DNA of 64,000 nucleotides, taken from assembly GCF_001940525.2 (NCBI RefSeq), contig NZ_CP019437.1, positions 966,501 to 1,030,500 on the forward strand, written 5' to 3'. The translations under genes and the position numbers were made by a program. Below, one piece after another: positions 18,277 to 27,198 of the stretch. The stretch is from Thioclava nitratireducens. Lineage in GTDB: Bacteria > Pseudomonadota > Alphaproteobacteria > Rhodobacterales > Rhodobacteraceae. Numbering within the stretch: position 1 is the first letter of the stretch; every line of letters starts with the position of its first letter. The notes beneath the pieces are model-generated. The model was not told where the DNA came from and did not search any database. It saw only the letters and a list, made by a program, of their open reading frames with translations.

Positions 18277-19344
18277 TTAGCTGGCCTTCACTTCGTTCCA
18301 GAGTGCGACCCAGTCGTTGTAGCGCGGCGGATTTTGCTTCCAGACGAAGTTGTCCATGACCGACAGATCCTTGATGAAGATCTTTTCCTGCTGGGCTTCG
18401 TCGATCTCGTCGCGCGCGGCGGAGGTCGATTGCGCATAGGGACCGCCATAGGCGAGCTTCTTGCCGTAAGTCGGGCCGAGCAGGTAGTTCACCAGTTCAA
18501 ACACCGCATCACGGCGCGCGCCCTCGACGCCTTTCGGAACGGCGATCGTATCGCACCAGCCGATTACGCCTTGCTTGGGCTTGGCCATCCCCATTTCGAG
18601 ACCCTTTTCCTTCAGGTCGTAATAGGGCGGCACCCAGGAGAAGGCGCAGACCACTTCGCCGGTCGCGAAGAGATTGGTCAGGTCGCCGATCGAGTTCCAG
18701 TAGGTGCGCAGCTTGCTCTTCTGGATCATCAGCACTTTCTTCACTTCGGCGAGCTGCTTGTCGTCCATCGTGAACATCTCGTCGCGCGGGATGCCCAGAT
18801 ACATCGCGGCGATCATGATCCCTTCGAGCGCGTAATCGCGCATCGCGAGCTTGCCGTTGTATTTGTCGCCTTCGAAGAAGACGGACCAATCGGGCTCTCC
18901 ATCCATCAGGTCGGCGCGATAGACGATCGGGTTGATGCCCCAATAGAAGGGGATGCCGTAGGTCTGGCCGTCCGTCTTGCCCAGATTGGTCTTCTTGAAC
19001 GTGTCGTAGAGGAGCTTCGCGTTCGGCACCTTGTCGAAGTCGATCGGCTGCAGAAGATCAGAGGCGGTGTAGTAGGACACCTTGTCGAGGCCGGGCGTGA
19101 TCAGATCGACCGAGGAGGCCCCGCCCGCGCGCAGTTTCGCGAATTGCTCGTCATCGGTGCCGATGAAGGTTTTGGTCAGGTCGACGTCATGGCTGTCGAG
19201 GAAGGGCGCGAGATAGTCGTCCTTAGCGAGGTTCTCCCAGGTCATCCACAGAAGATCGGTCGCGGCCAGCGCTCGTCCCGCCGGGCCGAACGCCCCGAGA
19301 GCGGTGCCCGCAAGCGCAGATTTCAGGAATAGTCGGCGATCCAT
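18277..19344 (-). CDS. Polyamine-type ABC substrate-binding protein with Tat leader
   Basis: About 355 residues. The N-terminus MDRRLFLKSALAGTALGAF is a twin-arginine leader (RRLFLK), cleaved near ALAATD. The body has the PotD fold with IPFYWGINPIVYRADL and late KNPP-like WKQNPPRYNDW. The ATG at 19344 has GAAAGGA seven bases ahead. It is the first gene of the leftward operon and sits 71 bases from a palindromic operator. Ligand unknown; the operon suggests diaminopropionate or a carbamoylated form. Confidence 0.9.
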   Translation of the reverse strand: MDRRLFLKSALAGTALGAFGPAGRALAATDLLWMTWENLAKDDYLAPFLDSHDVDLTKTFIGTDDEQFAKLRAGGASSVDLITPGLDKVSYYTASDLLQPIDFDKVPNAKLLYDTFKKTNLGKTDGQTYGIPFYWGINPIVYRADLMDGEPDWSVFFEGDKYNGKLAMRDYALEGIMIAAMYLGIPRDEMFTMDDKQLAEVKKVLMIQKSKLRTYWNSIGDLTNLFATGEVVCAFSWVPPYYDLKEKGLEMGMAKPKQGVIGWCDTIAVPKGVEGARRDAVFELVNYLLGPTYGKKLAYGGPYAQSTSAARDEIDEAQQEKIFIKDLSVMDNFVWKQNPPRYNDWVALWNEVKAS

Positions 19345-19415
19345 GGCATATCCTTTCGCTGCATGAGATGGCGAGGTCACCTTCGCAGGAAAGAATTATT
19401 TCACAAAACTCTAAA

Positions 19416-19435
19416 AATGAAAATACGCTTTCATT
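19416..19435. promoter_or_regulatory. Palindromic operator ahead of the PotD-type gene
   Basis: AATGAAA-ATACGC-TTTCATT is a perfect inverted repeat with 7-base arms and a 6-base spacer, in the 115-base gap between the RpiR gene stop and the binding-protein start. GAAA/TTTC inverted repeats are common for MurR/RpiR-type regulators, so the adjacent RpiR protein is the natural candidate. Confidence 0.6.
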
Positions 19436-19459
19436 CGGGCCATGCGCAGTTTTTAGGCG

Positions 19460-20422
19460 CTATTTGTCCTGTTTTGCAGCCTTGGTGAGCGCCTCGAGGC
19501 TCTCCGGGGGCGGTCCGAGGTCGTCGAAACGCGCATGAAGGTCCTCAATCCGGGCGAGTCGCTTCCGGGCTTCGGGGCCAAGCGAGTCCACCAGGCTCGA
19601 ACAGAGGAAGTTGATCAGGCTCATCGCGACGACCGTGCTGTCGAAGATGCCCTGACCGCGATTGTGACAGCGTAAAGTGATCGTCGCGTGGCGTGCGGTC
19701 TGCGCCACGGTAGGGTCGCCGATCAGGATCGTCGGGATGCCCGCCTCGCGCGCGACCGTCATCACTTCGCCGAGTGCGCGCGGCCTGCGCCGCAGCCCGA
19801 TCGCAAGCAGCACATCGCCCGGCGCGAACCCCGCGACATCCTCGGCGAGCGACGCGCCCTCATAGGGCAGAAGCTGCACGTCCGATTTCAGATTGAGCAG
19901 CAGGGCGCGGGCGTAGATCGCAAGCGCCCGCGAGTTCCTATAGCCGAGAACCCAGATCCGGCGCGCCGAGGCGAGGTGCTCAACCGCGTCGCGCACCGCC
20001 TCCTCCGACAGGATCTCGGTGCTGCGGGTCAGGTTCTGCATGTCCTGTGCAAAGTGATCGGCGAGCTGTCCCGGCGCGGTGCCGTCGCTCAACTCGCTCA
20101 GCGGCGAGCCCCAGCTACCATTGCGCCGCGAATGCAGCCGCGCCTCGTTGTAATTGCGATAACCCAGCCGCTTGAAAAAGCGCGCCGCCGTGGCCGAGGA
20201 GATCCCCGCGCTTTCGGCGAGTTCCGCCGCCGTGTAGCTCGACAGGGTCGATTGCGCTTCGAGCACAACCTCGGCAAGGCGTTTCTCGCTGGGGGTCAGC
20301 TCGGGAAAGATCGCCATGATCCGCATGTCGATCGGGTCATCTCCCGACCCGGGTTGCGCCTCGGGGGACATCTCTTGCGTCACATCGGCCTCGTCTCTGC
20401 TCGAGCCCAAGTCTTGTTGCAA
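19460..20422 (-). CDS. MurR/RpiR-family transcriptional regulator
   Basis: Up to 320 residues. N-terminal HTH with ELAESAGISSATAARFFKRLGYRNYNEAR read in parts, then a SIS domain (VLGYRNSRALAIYARALL; DVLLAIGLRRRPRAL) that usually binds a phosphosugar but here may sense an amine metabolite. The TTG at 20422 is the far upstream start and has no clear ribosome site; ATG 20371 is an alternative that removes a disordered tail. Encoded just upstream of, and in the same direction as, the operon it probably controls. Confidence 0.88.
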   Translation of the reverse strand: MQQDLGSSRDEADVTQEMSPEAQPGSGDDPIDMRIMAIFPELTPSEKRLAEVVLEAQSTLSSYTAAELAESAGISSATAARFFKRLGYRNYNEARLHSRRNGSWGSPLSELSDGTAPGQLADHFAQDMQNLTRSTEILSEEAVRDAVEHLASARRIWVLGYRNSRALAIYARALLLNLKSDVQLLPYEGASLAEDVAGFAPGDVLLAIGLRRRPRALGEVMTVAREAGIPTILIGDPTVAQTARHATITLRCHNRGQGIFDSTVVAMSLINFLCSSLVDSLGPEARKRLARIEDLHARFDDLGPPPESLEALTKAAKQDK

Positions 20423-20527
20423 GCGGACGCGGTTTTCAAGCGATGCCTGTGCGCGGCGGGTTCGACGTCCTCATCTCAACTGGACGTGACGCCCGCCGAA
20501 AGTCTCGGAATTTCCGTCGTCCCTTTG

Positions 20528-21454
20528 TCACAAGCTCTCGGCCATCCGGTTTTCCAAGCGCCGGACTTCCTCCAGCAACTGACGACAGAATTCTGTTGTC
20601 AGCAGCGAGACCGGGCGGTGCGCTGGCGTGAGTATCGAGATGCCGCTTGCAATGCGGGGGCGAAACCTTCGGAAGACAACTTTGGGGCCCGTAGGGGGCG
20701 CATGCAGGTAGCTATCTGCGGTGATCATGTCGCAGATCATGTAGCAAAGCCCGGATGCGACAAGCGTTAGGCCTGGAAGGAAGGTCTGGAGTTCGAAGCG
20801 TCTCTTCAACGCGCAATTCTGCGAGGCAAAGGCGGCACTGGTCTGAACAAAGCTCGGATGTTCATCGAATAGGGCGGCCATGGGTAAGCCATGCAGATCT
20901 TTTGGCGTGATTTCGTCCGCTTCTGCAAGTGGGTCGTTCTCCGGGACTGCGCAGAGGTGCTCCAGTTCGAAGTCTTCTTGCCTGATGGAATTTCGCGGTT
21001 CCGGTGTTTCGGCGAAGCCCACATCGAACTGTTGCGAGGCGACGAGATCTTCGATCACTGCTGACGAGCGCATCATTACCGTCGCCTCGACATCGGGTTT
21101 TCCCCGCAAGAATTCACCGAGAATGCGCGGCACGAATATCCCGGACGCCGCCGGATGGCTGGCGATCTTGAGACGCCCATGGTTATGAGCTGAAAGGCTC
21201 CGCAGGTTCGCACGTGTGCGGTCGATCCGCAGAAGTATGGCTTCGGCTTCTTCGGCGAAGAACAAGGCTTCGGGGGTCGGTAGAAAGCGTCCCGGGCCGC
21301 GGTCGAAAAGTGAGAACCCCAGTTCGTCTTCAAGTCCCGCAATCATGGAGCTGACCGCGGGTTGCGTTCGTCCGAGATTGCGCGCGGCTTCGGAAATCGA
21401 ACCCGACCGCATCACTTCTCGAAAGGTCTGTAGTTGCCGGACGGTGAGGTTCAT
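20528..21454 (-). CDS. LysR-family transcriptional regulator
   Basis: 308 residues from ATG 21454 (MNLTVRQLQTF). The winged HTH contains SISEAARNLGRTQPAVSSMIAGLE; the rest is a two-lobed effector domain with FDVGFAETPEP. The GTG-extended frame to 21505 would place a LysR-box palindrome inside the coding region, so the shorter start is preferred. It is divergent from the TRAP/amine-oxidase operon and is probably its activator. Confidence 0.9.
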   Translation of the reverse strand: MNLTVRQLQTFREVMRSGSISEAARNLGRTQPAVSSMIAGLEDELGFSLFDRGPGRFLPTPEALFFAEEAEAILLRIDRTRANLRSLSAHNHGRLKIASHPAASGIFVPRILGEFLRGKPDVEATVMMRSSAVIEDLVASQQFDVGFAETPEPRNSIRQEDFELEHLCAVPENDPLAEADEITPKDLHGLPMAALFDEHPSFVQTSAAFASQNCALKRRFELQTFLPGLTLVASGLCYMICDMITADSYLHAPPTGPKVVFRRFRPRIASGISILTPAHRPVSLLTTEFCRQLLEEVRRLENRMAESL

Positions 21455-21463
21455 TCCTGCCCC

Positions 21464-21478
21464 ATAAGGTGACTTTAT
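21464..21478. promoter_or_regulatory. LysR-box candidate (T-N11-A)
   Basis: ATAAGGTGACTTTAT is an imperfect palindrome (12 of 14 non-central positions symmetric) with the T-N11-A geometry of LysR-type sites. It lies between the regulator start and the divergent TRAP gene. Confidence 0.4.
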
Positions 21479-21568
21479 GAAATCAGCGATTTTTTCAATT
21501 TGCATCTATAGGAGGGTTTCCGTCAATTAGCTCGCAACAGAGAAGCCGAAAGGCTCCAGGGAGGCTCA

Positions 21569-22045
21569 ATGGAAAAAATCGCGAAATATGTCCTGACTGC
21601 GCTGATATGTTCTGTCGCCTTGGGGCAATTCGTGCAGGTGATCACGCGCTACATCTTGCAGGTGCCCGTCATGGGTCTCGACGAGACGATGCTCTACCCC
21701 ACGATTTGGCTCTACATCCTGGGCGCCGTAAACGCTTCGCGCGAAAATACCCATATTCGCGCCAATGTGCTTGAGATCTTCCTCAAAACGCCGCGCCAGC
21801 ATGCTGTTCTTGCGGTGATCGGGGAGATTGCGAGTCTCGTCGTAGGGCTATGGCTGTTGATCTGGGCTTGGGATTTCACGGCCTACTCCTGGCGCGTCTG
21901 GCGCACGAGCCCAACGCTCTACATCCCGACCTTCTATGCGGATGTGGCGCTGGTGCTCGGGCTGGCTCTGATGATGGTTTTCACCGCTTTGCACCTGATC
22001 ACACATATCCGGGATATCCGGAATGGGGAGTTCCACCATGGTTGA
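21569..22045 (+). CDS. dctQ: TRAP transporter small membrane subunit DctQ
   Basis: 158 residues, four predicted helices, with QVITRYILQVPVMGLDETMLYPTIWLYILGA read in parts as the DctQ signature. GGGAGG is placed well ahead of the ATG. It begins the rightward operon divergent from the LysR gene. Its end overlaps the dctM start by 8 bases. Confidence 0.9.
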   Translation: MEKIAKYVLTALICSVALGQFVQVITRYILQVPVMGLDETMLYPTIWLYILGAVNASRENTHIRANVLEIFLKTPRQHAVLAVIGEIASLVVGLWLLIWAWDFTAYSWRVWRTSPTLYIPTFYADVALVLGLALMMVFTALHLITHIRDIRNGEFHHG

Positions 22046-23336
22046 AGTCGCACTCCTCGCCGTCGCCGCGCTCGTGATCCTTCTGACACTTGGCGTTCCT
22101 CTGCCCTACTGCTTCGGCGGTGCCTTGATGGTGATGTATTTCGTCGGCGACGTGATCATGAAGGGCAATGTGCTCTGGGGCATGCAACAATTGAGCAACC
22201 CGGTTCTGTTGGCGATCCCGCTGTTTGTTCTTGCCGGAACGATCATGTCCGAGAGTGGAATTGCCGCTTCGCTCCTGCGCTTCGTCAATGCCTTCATCGG
22301 TCATGTAAGGGGCGGCTTGGGTGTCGTGGCCGCCGTTTCCTGCGCGGTGATCGGCGCGATCTCTGGGTCGGGGTTGACGGGTATCGCTGCGATCGGTCCC
22401 CTCTTGATCCCAGAGATGGAGAAGCGTGGCTATCCGCGTGAATATGCCACCGCCTTGATCGCGAATTCTTCGATCCTCGGGCTGCTCATTCCGCCCTCCG
22501 TGACCATGATCGTCTATGGCTGGGTAACGGACACGTCCATCTTGGCCTGCTTCCTTTCGACGCTTTTGCCGGGGTTGTTCATCATGTTCAACTTCTCGGT
22601 CGTGAACATCTTCATGTCGCGGAAATTTCCTCTCATCCTCGATGACAAGCCGAGCTTCTCCGAGCTCTCCGGAGAGGTCGCGCGGCGCGGTATTCACGCC
22701 TTTCCGGCGCTCCTGATGCCGGTAATCATCCTCGGAGGAATCTATGGCGGGGTGATGACCCCGACCGAGGCTGCGGCCGTTTCCGTAATCTATGCGATCC
22801 CCGTCGGTTTCCTCATCTACAAGGGTCTGCGCTGGTCGAATTTCCTCGAGGCCGGGAAGGAAGCAGCCACGGCCGTCGGCGCAATCATGATGATGATCCT
22901 CTTCTCGATGATCCTCAGCCAGATGTTCGTGCTGGAGAGTGTGCCGCAACAGCTGGTGCAAGCGATCTTCGAGATTACCCAAGACAAGACAATCCTCCTG
23001 ATCCTCATCAACATCTTGCTGTTTTTCGTTGGGATGGTCGTCAATGACGTCACGGCGATCATCTTGATCGCGCCGCTTCTGCTTCCGCTCATGCAAGCGA
23101 TTGGCGTCAGCCCGGTGCAATTCGCCGCAATCATGGGGGTCAACACCGCGATGGGCGGGGTCACACCGCCTTATGCCTCGATCCTCTATCTCGGTGCGCG
23201 CATTGGCAAGGTGAAGGTCACCAAGGTTATTCCGCCGGCGATGATCCTGATCGTCACGGGCTATGTGCCGGTGGTGTTCCTCACCTCTTTCTGGCCAGGG
23301 CTTTCGACCTGGCTGCCGAGTGTCTTCGGCTACTGA
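22038..23336 (+). CDS. dctM: TRAP transporter large membrane subunit DctM
   Basis: 432 residues from ATG 22038 (MVEVALLAVAAL). DctM motifs include LLAIPLFVLAGTIMSESG, ISGSGLTGIAAIGPLLIPEM, LIPPSVTMIVYGWVT and the late GVNTAMGGVTPPYASI. It is a different subgroup from the first TRAP in the window. It forms the channel for the binding protein encoded 30 bases downstream. Confidence 0.94.
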   Translation: MVEVALLAVAALVILLTLGVPLPYCFGGALMVMYFVGDVIMKGNVLWGMQQLSNPVLLAIPLFVLAGTIMSESGIAASLLRFVNAFIGHVRGGLGVVAAVSCAVIGAISGSGLTGIAAIGPLLIPEMEKRGYPREYATALIANSSILGLLIPPSVTMIVYGWVTDTSILACFLSTLLPGLFIMFNFSVVNIFMSRKFPLILDDKPSFSELSGEVARRGIHAFPALLMPVIILGGIYGGVMTPTEAAAVSVIYAIPVGFLIYKGLRWSNFLEAGKEAATAVGAIMMMILFSMILSQMFVLESVPQQLVQAIFEITQDKTILLILINILLFFVGMVVNDVTAIILIAPLLLPLMQAIGVSPVQFAAIMGVNTAMGGVTPPYASILYLGARIGKVKVTKVIPPAMILIVTGYVPVVFLTSFWPGLSTWLPSVFGY

Positions 23337-23365
23337 ACCAACCAAACACAACAGGGAGACTAACG

Positions 23366-24370
23366 ATGAAACATTATTTTCTAAGCGCCGCCACTGCCGC
23401 CATCGTGGCCGTTGCGGGACCCGCTATGGCGAAGGAGCTCAAGCTGAGCGACGTGCGCCCGGCTGACGCTACGATCAACAAAGAGCTTGCCGCCTTTGCG
23501 GATGATGTGAAAACGGGCACCAACGGCGACGTAACCATCAAGCTCTTCCCGTCTTCTGAACTGGGGAACTACACCACTGTGCAGCAGCGGGTCTCGGTCG
23601 GCGCAGTCGATATGGCTGTTCAACCTGCCGCGACCGATGCCGATCGGCGGATGCAGATCAGTTCGTTCCCCTATTTGGCCCAAAACTGGGCGCAGGCCAA
23701 AGCGATTTACGGGCCCGGTGGGATCATTCGCGACACCATGGCGGAGCTTTACCAGAAGCAAGACATCACAATGCTCGCGGCTTACCCGGTCTATTTCGGT
23801 GGGATCGCACTCAACCGAGAGGCGGTGTCGCCTGGCCAACCGGACGTCAAGAAGGGCATCAAGGTTCGCGTTCCCGGCATCAAGAGTTTTCAGCTTCTTG
23901 GTGAAGCCCTTGGCTACATCCCTGCGCCGATCCCGTTCTCGGACGCTTTCACTGCCGTTCAGACCGGGGTCGTTGACGGCGTGATTGGTTCGGGGGCCGA
24001 GGGCTACTACGCATCGTTTCGTGACGTGACGAAGACTTACATCCCGGCCAATACCCATTTCGAGGTCTGGTATATGATTATTTCGAATGAGACGCTGAAC
24101 GCGCTTTCGCCCGAGGATCAGTCAGCTCTCAAAGATGCAGCGAAGCAATTCGAAGCGACCCGCTGGGGCGTGGCCCAAGAGGATCAGGGCAAAAACGAAC
24201 AGAAGCTCGCGGATGCGGGTGCCTCGATTGTCAAACTCTCCGATGACCAGCTCGCCGCGATGGCCAAGAAGGTGCGCGCCGAGGTCTGGCCGGTGATCCT
24301 GAACGATATCGGTAAGGATTGGGGCAATGGGATACTGAAACAGGCGGAGTCCGCACAAGGCACCAACTGA
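23366..24370 (+). CDS. dctP: TRAP transporter solute-binding protein DctP
   Basis: 334 residues with a Sec signal peptide ending near GPAMAKE. Ligand-binding arginine segment KKGIKVRVPGIKSF and FSDAFTAVQTGVVDGVIGSG. The downstream genes encode a flavin amine dehydrogenase complex, so the ligand is probably a nitrogen-containing carboxylate such as an amino acid derivative, opine or betaine (inference). Confidence 0.92.
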   Translation: MKHYFLSAATAAIVAVAGPAMAKELKLSDVRPADATINKELAAFADDVKTGTNGDVTIKLFPSSELGNYTTVQQRVSVGAVDMAVQPAATDADRRMQISSFPYLAQNWAQAKAIYGPGGIIRDTMAELYQKQDITMLAAYPVYFGGIALNREAVSPGQPDVKKGIKVRVPGIKSFQLLGEALGYIPAPIPFSDAFTAVQTGVVDGVIGSGAEGYYASFRDVTKTYIPANTHFEVWYMIISNETLNALSPEDQSALKDAAKQFEATRWGVAQEDQGKNEQKLADAGASIVKLSDDQLAAMAKKVRAEVWPVILNDIGKDWGNGILKQAESAQGTN

Positions 24371-24376
24371 TGGCGG

Positions 24377-24408
24377 CGCGAGCCGGCGCGCCGAGGCGCC
24401 GGCTCGCG
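24377..24408 (+). terminator. Strong intercistronic hairpin after dctP
   Basis: A 13-base perfect stem (24377-24389 with 24396-24408) with a 6-base loop and no T-tract. It lies between the abundant binding protein and the oxidase genes, so it more likely acts as an mRNA stabiliser or partial terminator that lowers downstream expression. Confidence 0.6.
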
Positions 24409-24441
24409 AAATACTGAAACCGTTCCGAAAAGAGCAAGACG

Positions 24442-25533
24442 ATGGATGCGGATTACGCAATCATAGGCGGCGGCGTCGTCGGCCTGTCGGTGGCTTATGG
24501 CCTGACGCGACGCGGTCTGAAGGTCATTGTCATAGACGGTGAAGACGACGCTTACAGGGCGAGCCGAGGGAATTTCGGACTTGTTTGGGTCCAGTCCAAA
24601 GGTATCGGCGCGCCGCACTACGCCCGTTGGTCGCAGCGGTCCGCTGCCGCATGGGGCGATTTCGCCAAGGAGCTTGCGGCGGAGACCGGTCACGATCTCA
24701 GCTTGCAGCAAGACGGTGGCTATGACTTCCATCTGAGCGAAGAGAGCCTGGCCGCGAAGGTCGCGCAATATGAGGCGCTCAAGGCCGAGCTCGGTGGCGA
24801 CTATCCATTCGAAGTCCTCGGCCACAATGCACTCAAGCGCGAAGAACCTGCGATCGGCCCGAAAGTAGCCGGCGCAATCCTTCACCATCAAGATGGTCAT
24901 GTGAACCCGCTGCTGCTGTTGCGCGGTCTCGCAGATGCCGTGCGAAGGGCTGGTGCGACGGTCATCATCGGGGACCGAGTTTCACGGGTCGAAGAAGGAT
25001 TTCGGCTCACGCTCGCTTCGGGTCGTCGCATTGATGCCGGCAAGGTTGTCCTGAGCGCCGGCTTGGGGGCGCAAACGCTTGGACCCGCGTTGGGTTTTCG
25101 CGCTCCGATCCGGCCGCAACGCGGACAGGTTCTGATCACTGAGAAGCTTCCGAAACTGATGAACAGACCCTCGGGTATCATCCGACAAGTGAACGAGGGC
25201 GGCATTCAGATCGGAGATAGCAAGGAAGAAGTGGGCTTCGATGATCATGTGACCGTCGAGACGATGTCGACAATCGCGCAGCGGGCGGTGACCGTCATGC
25301 CCGCGCTTTCCCGAGCGCAGCTTGTGCGCAGTTGGGGGGCGCTGCGTGTGATGACCCCCGATGGGCTTCCGATCTATCAGAAATCCGAAACGATGCCCGG
25401 AGCAGCGATGATCACATGCCATTCCGGCATCACACTCGCAGCAGCACATGCGCGCTTCCTGCCTGCTTGGCTCGAAGAGGATGCGGATGCCCCAGACTTG
25501 GAGAAGTTCAGTGAAAAACGCTTCGCTGTTTGA
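24442..25533 (+). CDS. FAD-dependent amine oxidoreductase, HcnC/D-hydroxyproline dehydrogenase beta-like
   Basis: 363 residues, DAO-type flavoprotein: YAIIGGGVVGLSVAYGL dinucleotide-binding start, GLVWVQSKG following the glycine loop, and a C-terminal ITCHSGITLAAAHAR flavin contact. It belongs with the single-FAD catalytic subunits of HcnABC, opine oxidase and D-hydroxyproline dehydrogenase. The next two genes supply a [2Fe-2S] protein and a larger FAD/BFD subunit, completing a heterotrimer. It oxidises a secondary or primary amine to an imine. The ferredoxin-like gene starts inside its last 23 bases. Confidence 0.88.
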   Translation: MDADYAIIGGGVVGLSVAYGLTRRGLKVIVIDGEDDAYRASRGNFGLVWVQSKGIGAPHYARWSQRSAAAWGDFAKELAAETGHDLSLQQDGGYDFHLSEESLAAKVAQYEALKAELGGDYPFEVLGHNALKREEPAIGPKVAGAILHHQDGHVNPLLLLRGLADAVRRAGATVIIGDRVSRVEEGFRLTLASGRRIDAGKVVLSAGLGAQTLGPALGFRAPIRPQRGQVLITEKLPKLMNRPSGIIRQVNEGGIQIGDSKEEVGFDDHVTVETMSTIAQRAVTVMPALSRAQLVRSWGALRVMTPDGLPIYQKSETMPGAAMITCHSGITLAAAHARFLPAWLEEDADAPDLEKFSEKRFAV

Positions 25534-25813
25534 GCCGATTACCGAAGGCAACTGCCCGCGGGTCCGGGTGACCTTCGATGGGCAGGATTACGACCTGCCA
25601 GAGGGCGTGTCGCTTGCGGCTGGGCTGCTTTCCGTGGGTCGTCTCAGTCTCCGAAATACCCCGGTCTCCGGCGCCGCACGCGGCCCGTTCTGCATGATGG
25701 GCGCCTGTTTCGATTGTCTCGTCGAAATCGATGGCGTGATCCGTCAGGCGTGCATGATCGAGGTGTGCGATGGGCTCGTTGCCAGCCCTGCCGGGCGGAA
25801 GGAGGACGATTGA
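25511..25813 (+). CDS. [2Fe-2S] subunit of an HcnA/SoxA-type amine dehydrogenase
   Basis: 100 residues from GTG 25511, which has GGAGAAG ahead and overlaps the oxidase end. Cluster cysteines are in GPFCMMGACFDC and a fourth in VIRQACM, the Fer2_4-type pattern of HcnA and the D-hydroxyproline dehydrogenase gamma subunit. It shuttles electrons between the two flavin subunits. The longer frame from 25448 lies inside the oxidase gene and is rejected. The stop and the next start share one base (TGATG). Confidence 0.85.
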   Translation: MKNASLFEPITEGNCPRVRVTFDGQDYDLPEGVSLAAGLLSVGRLSLRNTPVSGAARGPFCMMGACFDCLVEIDGVIRQACMIEVCDGLVASPAGRKEDD

Positions 25814-27198
25814 TGGAGACATACGATCTAGCCGTTATCGGCGCTGGGCCAGCCGGGCTCGCTGCCGCAGCAGAGGCAAGTGCCGCAGGGTTGAGTGTCG
25901 TGCTTCTCGACGAACAGCCGCGGCCCGGCGGCCAGATTTATAGAGAGGTCGATCGTGCCGCATCCGTGCGCGGAGCAATCCTAGGCAAGGACTACACGCA
26001 CGGACTCAGCCTGACAGGTGCCACGCAAGCCGAAAACGTCACGTATATGTCCCGCACGACGGTTTGGGACATGACCCCAGAGGGCGTGCTGAGCTTTACC
26101 CGCAACGGGGCGGCAGGCTCTCTACGCTTCGAGCGGTTGCTGATCGCCACCGGCGCCCTTGAGCGTCCGATGCCCGTGCCTGGCTGGACTTTGCCCGGCG
26201 TAATGGCTGCGGGCGCGGCTCAGATCCTGCTCAAGCAGTCCGGCCTCGTTTCACGTCGTGCTGTGCTCGCGGGATCGGGCCCGCTACTCTACCTAGTGGC
26301 TGCGCAGATGGTGCGCGCTGGATCTCCGCCGCTGGCTCTCCTTGAAACGCAGGGACAGCCGTATTCTGCACTTCGATATGCGCCGCGCGCACTCATGGGC
26401 TGGCGTGTCCTCGGCAAGGGAATGAGGCTTTTGGCAGAGTTGCGCCGCGCCGGCGTTCCCCGCTACCGCGGCGTGCGCGCCATCTCGATCGAAGGCGAAG
26501 GGCAGGTGAATAAGGTTCGGTTCGAGGAAAAAGGACGAACACGAGAGATTTCCTGCGATACAGTCTTCCTGCATCATGGCGTCGTTCCAAACGTCCAGGC
26601 GAGCCGGGCTTTGCGGCTCGATCATGACTGGTGCGAGGCGCAGGCTTGTTTCCAACCGCGCCTCGACGACTGGGGGCGCTCGAGCGCGCGAAACATTTTC
26701 ATTGCCGGCGACGGGGCGGGGATCGGGGGCGCGATTGCCGCTGAACACGCGGGCAGGCTCACGGCGCTCGAAATTGCACGAGATCTTGGCGCGATCGAAG
26801 TCGTCGATCGGGATCGACGCGCGGCGCCGATCCGTAGGGCACTCTTGGCAGAGCGCGCGGTGCGCCCTTTCCTCGATGCTGCTTTTCCACCCTATTCCGA
26901 AGCGATTGCGGACGACACCATCATATGTCGCTGCGAAGAAGTCACAGCTGGTGCCATCCGTCGAGCGGCCTCGCTCGGATGCGCCGGCCCCAACCAGTCC
27001 AAAGCTTTCAATCGAGCGGGTATGGGCCCGTGCCAAGGGCGTTATTGCGGTCTCACCGTGAGCAAGCTTCTCGCAGAGGTGAATGGCGCTTCTGTGGAAG
27101 CGACCGGGTATTATCGACTGCGACCGCCTATCAAGCCAGTGACCCTCGGAGAAATCGCGCAGATGACACACCCCAATGAACCGGAGAAAACAGGATGA
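25813..27198 (+). CDS. FAD/NAD(P) oxidoreductase subunit, HcnB/opine oxidase A-like
   Basis: About 461 residues from ATG 25813. It starts with [17 protein letters not shown] and has [13 protein letters not shown] second nucleotide fold includes [16 protein letters not shown]. The C-terminal BFD-like [2Fe-2S] region has CRCEEVTAG and [11 protein letters not shown]. This is the alpha-type subunit of the HcnABC, NoxA/OoxA and D-hydroxyproline dehydrogenase heterotrimers. It overlaps the Rid gene by 4 bases. Membrane association is usual in the family, but no helix is obvious. Confidence 0.9.
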   Translation: METYDLAVIGAGPAGLAAAAEASAAGLSVVLLDEQPRPGGQIYREVDRAASVRGAILGKDYTHGLSLTGATQAENVTYMSRTTVWDMTPEGVLSFTRNGAAGSLRFERLLIATGALERPMPVPGWTLPGVMAAGAAQILLKQSGLVSRRAVLAGSGPLLYLVAAQMVRAGSPPLALLETQGQPYSALRYAPRALMGWRVLGKGMRLLAELRRAGVPRYRGVRAISIEGEGQVNKVRFEEKGRTREISCDTVFLHHGVVPNVQASRALRLDHDWCEAQACFQPRLDDWGRSSARNIFIAGDGAGIGGAIAAEHAGRLTALEIARDLGAIEVVDRDRRAAPIRRALLAERAVRPFLDAAFPPYSEAIADDTIICRCEEVTAGAIRRAASLGCAGPNQSKAFNRAGMGPCQGRYCGLTVSKLLAEVNGASVEATGYYRLRPPIKPVTLGEIAQMTHPNEPEKTG

